A program made the translations under genes and the position numbers. The notes under the pieces are model-generated. The model did no database searches. It was not told the DNA's origin and saw only the letters and a program-made list of their open reading frames with translations. DNA of 64,000 nt from Oscillospiraceae bacterium (GTDB lineage Bacteria; Bacillota; Clostridia; UBA1381; UBA9506). The stretch lies in assembly GCA_015068855.1 (NCBI GenBank), contig SVJS01000003.1, positions 62,001 through 126,000 on the forward strand. Direction: 5' to 3'. Positions 58,165 through 64,000 of the stretch are shown here, piece by piece. Within the stretch, counting starts at the first letter, position 1; the number at the start of each line of letters is the position of its first letter.

Positions 58165-58199
58165 ATAGAGAAGTACATGTCAGAAAGGTTTTGATATAC

Positions 58200-61100
58200 A
58201 TGCGCTTAAAAGGTTTGAAAATGCAAGGCTTTAAGTCCTTTGCAGACAATATTGAACTGAGTTTTAGTGATGGCATCACCGCCATTGTAGGCCCTAATGG
58301 CAGCGGCAAGAGCAACATTTCCGATGCTGTTCGTTGGGTTTTGGGTGAGCAGAGCGCTAAAACGCTGCGTGGCAGCAAAATGGAGGACGTTATTTTTAAC
58401 GGAACACAAACCAGAAAACGCCTTGGCTTTGCTGAGGTTTCCCTGCGCCTGGATAATCATGACCGCCACTTTAACATGGATTTTGATGAGCTTGTTGTGA
58501 CCCGCAAGGTCTTTGCCTCAGGGGAGGGACAGTATTTTATCAATGACACCCCCTGCCGCTTAAAGGATATTCATGAAATCTTTATGGATACGGGCCTTGG
58601 TCGTGACGGTTATTCCATGGTTGGACAAGGTAAGATTGATGAAATTTTGTCCACAAAATCAGAGGATAGACGTCAGATTTTCGAAGAGGCTGCGGGTATT
58701 TCCAAATATCGTTATCGCAAAGAAGAAGCAGAACGGAAACTGGGACACACAGACGATAATCTGGCACGTGTTTCCGATATTATTGTGGAGCTTGAAACAC
58801 AGCTTGAGCCCTTGAAAATTCAAGCGGAAAAAGCGAAGAAATATTTGAATTTGCGAGACCAGTTAAAAACCTATGAGGTCAATCTGGCTTTGTTAGCTGT
58901 GGAACGGAGTCGTAGCCAGGGCGCTGGCTTGATGGAGAAGCTCTCAGCGGCAAAAGAGCAGCTTGAAATGGCGCAAAAGGCGCTGTCTGAGGCTGATTCA
59001 GAGCAGGAACAATGTTATCATCGTTTTGAAGAGTTGGATGCTGCCATAACAGAAGAAAACGACAGCCTCAAAAAAACAGAAGAGGATGTTGTTATCTGTC
59101 AGCGTGAAACAGATGTGCTGAAAAATACCATTGAGGGCAATTTGCGCCTTTTAGAGCGTATTGAAAAAGAGTTAGCTGATTTTGTTTCCGGACAGGAGGC
59201 GGCCCGTCAGGCAATTGAGGCAGAAAAGAATGTAATCTCCGACAAGGAAAAGGAACTCGTTTTAATTCGTCAGGAACAGGAGAAGATGACCGCAGAACTT
59301 GCGGGCATGGGCGAAGGAGCCGATGTTCATAGTGAAACCATTGAAAAGCTGCAAGGGGAGATTGCAGAGGCTTTTGAGCGCCTGTCAAACAGTAAAATCA
59401 AGCTATCGAACCTGGATTTAACGGAAAATAATCTGAAAACACGCATCCGTGGGCTGCGGGAGGACCTGAAAAATCAGGAGGCAGAACTCCAAAAACAAAA
59501 GAACCGCAGCGGAGAATTGGATGCTGAACACGAGCATAAACGGGCGTTTATAGAAAGTCTTGAAAAGCAACTGGCTGAGAAGCGGGAAGAAGAACAAAAA
59601 CTGCAAGAGAAATTGCAGGAAAAACAAAGGGAAATCGGTGCGGTCAAGCTTTCGGCAGAACAAACCCAAACCCGCATGCATTTGCTTTCTGAAATGGAGC
59701 AAAATTATGAGGGCTATGGCAAAAGCGTGAAAGAAATTATGAAGCAGCATGATAGCGGTATGCTGAAAAAAGCCGCCATTTTTGGTCCTGTTTCTAAATT
59801 GATTCAAGTCGAAAAAACCTATGCCGCGGCTGTGAGTGCTGCCGTTGGCGGTGCCTTGCAAAACATTGTTGTGGGCACGGAGGAAGATGCTAAGGAAGCG
59901 ATTTCCTGCCTGAAAAAGTTACATGCCGGACGCGCTACCTTTATGCCGATTTCGGCCGTAACGGGCAGCCGTTTGGACGATAGTCGTCTGGAAAAGGAAG
60001 AGGGTTATATCGGTCTTGCTTGCGATTTGGTTACCTTCGAAAAACGATATGACGGTGTTGTTCAAAACCTTTTGGGCAAAACAGCCGTGTTTGACGGCAT
60101 TGATAACGCCATTCGTGTATCCAGAAAATATAAGCAGACAATCCGCCTTGTGACCTTAGAGGGCGAAAGCTTTTATCCGGGCGGGTCAATGGCCGGCGGT
60201 TCCCAGCAAAAGGGAAGCCAGCTTTTAGGCCGCGAACAGGAAATCAAGGAGCTGTCGCACCGCTTAGACGAACTGAAAAAACAGGAGGCAACCTTGCGTC
60301 GCGAGCAGGAGGCTATTGAAAAAGAAGTGCTGGATGCGGCGCAGGAGCAGGAAAAGGTTCTGGATGTATACCGTGAAAACAAAGAGGTTATTCTGCTTTT
60401 AGCTCGTGATAAAGAGCATTATGGCTTGCTGCTTTCCGGTTTGGAAAGTGCTATTGACAGCATACAAGTTTCCATTCAAGAGGCGGAAGCCGAGCTTTTG
60501 GGTCTTGATACAGAGCGTGAAAACGCGGCAAAACAAATGGCAGAGGTAGAGGCGGTTATTAATGAGCGCCGTGCCAAAGTGAATGAACTGGAAGAGGTGG
60601 CGGAGGCTTTTTCAAACCAGAAGCAAAAACTGAGCGATGCCCTTTTGGAAAAGGGATTTCATGAAAGCTCCATTCAAAAAGATATAGGACAATGCAACGA
60701 AAAAATCACGGCTCTGCTTGATGAAATCAGTCAGACGGAGACGTTTATCTCCTTGCGCAAAAAGGAATCAGAGGAAATCGTGGCGTCTAATAGAGGCTAT
60801 GAGCAGGATATCCACGACAAGGATGAACGTGTTGTTTTACTGAACAAGGCAATCGCCGACAAACAGACAAAAATTGCAGATTTGACTAAGGAAAGACAAG
60901 AAACGGAGCAATGGCTCCGTAAACGCCAAGGCGACGCCAAGGACAGCCAGAAAACAGTCTTTGATTTGAAAAGGGAATATGACCGATTAGAGGCGCAAAA
61001 GGAAAAATTGGAGGTTGAGGCAGACACTGCTTTGGCAAGAATCTGGGAGGAATATGAAATTACCTATTCCGAGGCCGAAACCCTCCGTCAGGAGTTAGGC

Positions 61101-61760
61101 ACGGATACGGCTATCAGCCGTCAGATTTCATCCTTGCGAGGGAAAATTCGTGACCTTGGCAATGTCAATGTTGATGCAATCAGTGAGCTTGAAACCGTGG
61201 GCGAACGATATCAATTTTTAACCACCCAGAGAGATGATTTGCAAAAAGCAAAACGCGATTTGCTGCGGATTATCGACGAAATGCAAAGCATTATGAAAAA
61301 GGAGTTCAAGGAAAAATTTGAACAGATTAACCGTCACTTTAAGAGCACGTTTACAGAGCTGTTTGGCGGCGGTAGTGCAGACCTTGAACTGACCGATGCA
61401 GAAGATGTTTTATCCTGTGGAATTAACATTAATGTCCAACCGCCGGGAAAGAAGCTGCAAAGCCTGTTGCTCTTATCCGGTGGCGAGCGTGCCCTTGCGG
61501 CCATTGCACTTTTGTTTGCAATACTCCAGTTAAAACCCACGCCGTTTTGCTTCTTAGATGAGATTGAGGCGGCGCTGGATGAAAATAACGTTTATCGCTA
61601 TGCTGAATTTATCAAGCGTTTCAGCCGCAGGACGCAATTTATTCTTGTGACGCACCGCCGCGGTACTATGGAGTCCGCTGACAGAATTTATGGTGTTACC
61701 ATGCAGGAAAAAGGTGTTTCCAAGCTCTTGGAACTGAATTTAGAAGAAATAGAGGCATAA
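58200..61760 (+). CDS. smc: Chromosome partition protein Smc
   Basis: MRLKGLKMQGFKSFADNIELSFSDGITAIVGPNGSGKSNISDAVRWVLGEQSAKTLRG; hinge; C-terminal LLSGGERALAAIALLFAILQLKPTPFCFLDEIEAALDENNV. Confidence 0.98.
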   Translation: MRLKGLKMQGFKSFADNIELSFSDGITAIVGPNGSGKSNISDAVRWVLGEQSAKTLRGSKMEDVIFNGTQTRKRLGFAEVSLRLDNHDRHFNMDFDELVVTRKVFASGEGQYFINDTPCRLKDIHEIFMDTGLGRDGYSMVGQGKIDEILSTKSEDRRQIFEEAAGISKYRYRKEEAERKLGHTDDNLARVSDIIVELETQLEPLKIQAEKAKKYLNLRDQLKTYEVNLALLAVERSRSQGAGLMEKLSAAKEQLEMAQKALSEADSEQEQCYHRFEELDAAITEENDSLKKTEEDVVICQRETDVLKNTIEGNLRLLERIEKELADFVSGQEAARQAIEAEKNVISDKEKELVLIRQEQEKMTAELAGMGEGADVHSETIEKLQGEIAEAFERLSNSKIKLSNLDLTENNLKTRIRGLREDLKNQEAELQKQKNRSGELDAEHEHKRAFIESLEKQLAEKREEEQKLQEKLQEKQREIGAVKLSAEQTQTRMHLLSEMEQNYEGYGKSVKEIMKQHDSGMLKKAAIFGPVSKLIQVEKTYAAAVSAAVGGALQNIVVGTEEDAKEAISCLKKLHAGRATFMPISAVTGSRLDDSRLEKEEGYIGLACDLVTFEKRYDGVVQNLLGKTAVFDGIDNAIRVSRKYKQTIRLVTLEGESFYPGGSMAGGSQQKGSQLLGREQEIKELSHRLDELKKQEATLRREQEAIEKEVLDAAQEQEKVLDVYRENKEVILLLARDKEHYGLLLSGLESAIDSIQVSIQEAEAELLGLDTERENAAKQMAEVEAVINERRAKVNELEEVAEAFSNQKQKLSDALLEKGFHESSIQKDIGQCNEKITALLDEISQTETFISLRKKESEEIVASNRGYEQDIHDKDERVVLLNKAIADKQTKIADLTKERQETEQWLRKRQGDAKDSQKTVFDLKREYDRLEAQKEKLEVEADTALARIWEEYEITYSEAETLRQELGTDTAISRQISSLRGKIRDLGNVNVDAISELETVGERYQFLTTQRDDLQKAKRDLLRIIDEMQSIMKKEFKEKFEQINRHFKSTFTELFGGGSADLELTDAEDVLSCGININVQPPGKKLQSLLLLSGGERALAAIALLFAILQLKPTPFCFLDEIEAALDENNVYRYAEFIKRFSRRTQFILVTHRRGTMESADRIYGVTMQEKGVSKLLELNLEEIEA

Positions 61761-61838
61761 GTTGTTTAGAAATGCTTGTTTATGGCATACTAATCACAAA
61801 CTCTGCTGTTATGTGCAGCAGGAACAGGATGTGATTAC

Positions 61839-62210
61839 TTGAAACAACATTTGCAACATAAACCATTTGTTTCCGCCGTCGGTGGCCTGATAGCCGGTTT
61901 TTTGAACGGGTTGTTTGGCTCCGGGGGCGGAACTGTTATTGTGGTCTTTTTGGAAGAATTTTTGGGTTTTAAGCCCCAACATGCCCACGCAACAGCCATT
62001 TTGATTATCTCTTGCTTTACCATTGTCAGTCTGTTTTTCTATGGTAGTCGGTCTCAGCTTAATTATTCTCTGGCGCTTTTGGTTTCTGCCGGTGGTGTCA
62101 TCGGGGGATGGGTTGGTGCTAAGTGGCTGAAAAAACTGTCGGGCAATACGCTTCACAAAATTTTCGGTGGCTTTATGATTGTGGCTGCTATCAGGATGGT
62201 GGCTGTATGA
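61839..62210 (+). CDS. TauE/SafE (TSUP) family half-size membrane protein 1
   Basis: SAVGGLIAGFLNGLFGSGGGTVIVVFLEEFLGFKPQHAHATAILIISCFTIVSLFFY; 123 aa, TTG start. Confidence 0.85.
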   Translation: MKQHLQHKPFVSAVGGLIAGFLNGLFGSGGGTVIVVFLEEFLGFKPQHAHATAILIISCFTIVSLFFYGSRSQLNYSLALLVSAGGVIGGWVGAKWLKKLSGNTLHKIFGGFMIVAAIRMVAV

Positions 62211-62575
62211 TTGTGGCGGTTTTAATCGGTCTGTTTTCGGGCGTTATCAGCGGCATGGGCATTGGAGGCGGTGCCATTTTAATTCCGGCCCTCAGCTTTT
62301 TTCTGCAAGTCAATCAGCATGATGCCCAAGGCATTAATCTGCTGTATTTTCTTCCCACAGCTGCCGTTTCGCTCTATGTACACATCCGAAACAGAAACGT
62401 GAAATATAAGGCGGTTATGCCGATTATTCTCTGGGGTTTAGTCGGTGCCGTTGGCGGCGCTTTTGTGGCCGGACTCATCAAGACGGAGGTGCTCAGACGC
62501 TGCTTTGGTGTCTTTTTGTTATGTATGGGCGTCTATGAGTTTTTCAAAAAAGAGAAAAAACAGAAAATAGAGTAA
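62207..62575 (+). CDS. TauE/SafE (TSUP) family half-size membrane protein 2
   Basis: MIVAVLIGLFSGVISGMGIGGGAILIPALSFFLQVNQHDAQGINLLYFLPTAAVSLYVHIRN; start overlaps the previous stop (ATGA). Confidence 0.87.
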   Translation: MIVAVLIGLFSGVISGMGIGGGAILIPALSFFLQVNQHDAQGINLLYFLPTAAVSLYVHIRNRNVKYKAVMPIILWGLVGAVGGAFVAGLIKTEVLRRCFGVFLLCMGVYEFFKKEKKQKIE

Positions 62576-62753
62576 AAAATAGCGATTTACTCTTTACCAA
62601 AAGCGAAATATATGGTACAATATTATTATGTATGGTTATATATAAAAAAGAAACATCTTTTTTGTTTGTAACCGACAGAAAACATATGATAACGAAAAAA
62701 CAGGCAGCCTGTGTCATGAGTTGCAACATGAACGAAAGCGCCGGTAAAGAGTG

Positions 62754-64000
62754 ATGAGTATGGAGACAAGTAACCAATATACAATTTTGGAAAGCCTGCA
62801 AAGTCCTCAGGATATTAAAACAATGAGTTTTCAACAGTTAGCTCAGCTTGCAGAGGAAATTCGTTCGTTTTTAATTCAGTCTGTTTCGCGCACGGGGGGA
62901 CACTTAGCGTCCAATCTCGGCGTTGTTGAATTGACCCTTGCGCTGTTTAAGGTTTTGTCACTTCCGGAGGATGGTATTATCTGGGATGTCGGACATCAGT
63001 CCTATGTGCACAAACTGTTAACGGGACGCATGCAGCAGTTTGCAACTCTGCGGCAGTTTGGCGGCATGAGTGGGTTTCCCAAAAGTTGCGAAAGTCCCTA
63101 TGATATTTTTAACACAGGTCATTCCTCCACATCCATTTCTGCGGCTCTGGGCATGACCCGCGGCGCTGAACTCGCCGGAGAAAAGAGCAGGACGGTTGCA
63201 GTTATCGGTGATGGTGCTTTAACAGGCGGCATGGCGTTTGAAGCTTTAGATGATGCCGGGACCTATAAAAAGAATTTCATTGTCATTCTGAACGATAATG
63301 AAATGTCGATTGCTGCTAATGTTGGCGGCATTTCACGTTATTTAACAAGAGTTCGTACACGTCCGCAGTATCACCGCTTCAAGTCAAATTTAGAGCATGC
63401 CTTTGGCATGATTCCTGTGATTGGACAGCCTACGGTTTTACTGCTCAAACGGATTAAGGATTCTGTTCGCAGATTGCTCATGACTTCAACTGTTTTTGAT
63501 GATTTTGGGTTTACATATTTTGGCCCCATTGACGGTCATGATTTGCCGTTTTTGTGTCAGGTTTTAGAACGTGCTAAGGCAATTAACGGCCCGGTTCTTT
63601 TGCATGTTAAAACCAAAAAAGGAAAAGGCTATAAGTTTGCCGAAGATAAGCCAACAGATTTTCACGGTGTCGGCGTGTTTGAAATTGACACGGGAGAGAG
63701 AAATGGCAGCAGCACATCCTATGCCTCCGTTTTTGGCGCAACAATGGCGGAGCTGGGCGGTCAGGATGAGCGCATTTGCGCCGTAACGGCAGCCATGCCT
63801 GACGGAACGGGCCTGGGAACATTTTCAAAGCTGTATCCCAAGCGTTTCTTTGATGTGGGCATAGCTGAGCAACATGCCGTAACCTTTTCGGCCGGTCTTG
63901 CCAAGCGAGGCCTGCGGCCCGTTGTGGCGGTTTATTCTTCTTTCTTGCAGAGGGCGTATGACCAGGTTCTTCATGATGTTTGCATGCAGAATTTACCCGT
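62754..64000 (+). CDS. dxs: 1-deoxy-D-xylulose-5-phosphate synthase, 3'-truncated by the window edge (not in supplied ORF list)
   Basis: SVSRTGGHLASNLGVVELTLALFKVL, DVGHQSYVHKLLTGR, GHSSTSISAALGM, VIGDGALTGGMAFEAL, FFDVGIAEQHAVTFSAGLA. Confidence 0.96.
   Translation, partial: MSMETSNQYTILESLQSPQDIKTMSFQQLAQLAEEIRSFLIQSVSRTGGHLASNLGVVELTLALFKVLSLPEDGIIWDVGHQSYVHKLLTGRMQQFATLRQFGGMSGFPKSCESPYDIFNTGHSSTSISAALGMTRGAELAGEKSRTVAVIGDGALTGGMAFEALDDAGTYKKNFIVILNDNEMSIAANVGGISRYLTRVRTRPQYHRFKSNLEHAFGMIPVIGQPTVLLLKRIKDSVRRLLMTSTVFDDFGFTYFGPIDGHDLPFLCQVLERAKAINGPVLLHVKTKKGKGYKFAEDKPTDFHGVGVFEIDTGERNGSSTSYASVFGATMAELGGQDERICAVTAAMPDGTGLGTFSKLYPKRFFDVGIAEQHAVTFSAGLAKRGLRPVVAVYSSFLQRAYDQVLHDVCMQNLP

Overview
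This 64 kb window is dense chromosomal DNA from a spore-forming, anaerobic, low-to-mid-GC Firmicute, probably class Clostridia. The host inference rests on spoIVA, indolepyruvate:ferredoxin oxidoreductase, rubrerythrin, a 2[4Fe-4S] ferredoxin and the alpha2-type GlyRS. No prophage, transposase, CRISPR or rRNA was seen. Most of the window is housekeeping: addA (truncated at the left edge), addB, coaX, coaD, rsmD, recG, fakA-like, lon, engB, trmL, xseB, ispA, lexA, glyS, uvrC, plsX-acpP-rnc-radical SAM-smc, and dxs (truncated at the right edge). The most interesting element is a roughly 628-nt non-coding interval at 31509-32136. It lies directly downstream of xseB-ispA and directly upstream of a roughly 203-aa multi-TM protein with a basic tail. 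It has its own sigma-A-like promoter, a perfect 8-bp pairing between its 5' and 3' ends, and several internal hairpins. Context, size and architecture match an OLE RNA with its partner membrane protein OapA. Other RNA genes are RNase P RNA (class A), a probable 6S RNA with its own promoter and terminator, tRNA-Thr(CGT) and tRNA-Leu(TAG). The tRNA-Leu is flanked by a duplicated 106/107-nt module and a 17-nt copy of its own 3' end. Also notable: two ORFs below the supplied length cutoff (a 56-aa ferredoxin and a 57-aa Cys-rich protein), a pair of half-size TauE/SafE proteins with ATGA overlap, a six-gene aryl-acid/aryl-pyruvate operon, a small amino-sugar kinase/deacetylase cluster, and several candidate operators (lexA, lon, araC, spoIVA). 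All calls come from reading the sequence; no database search was run.
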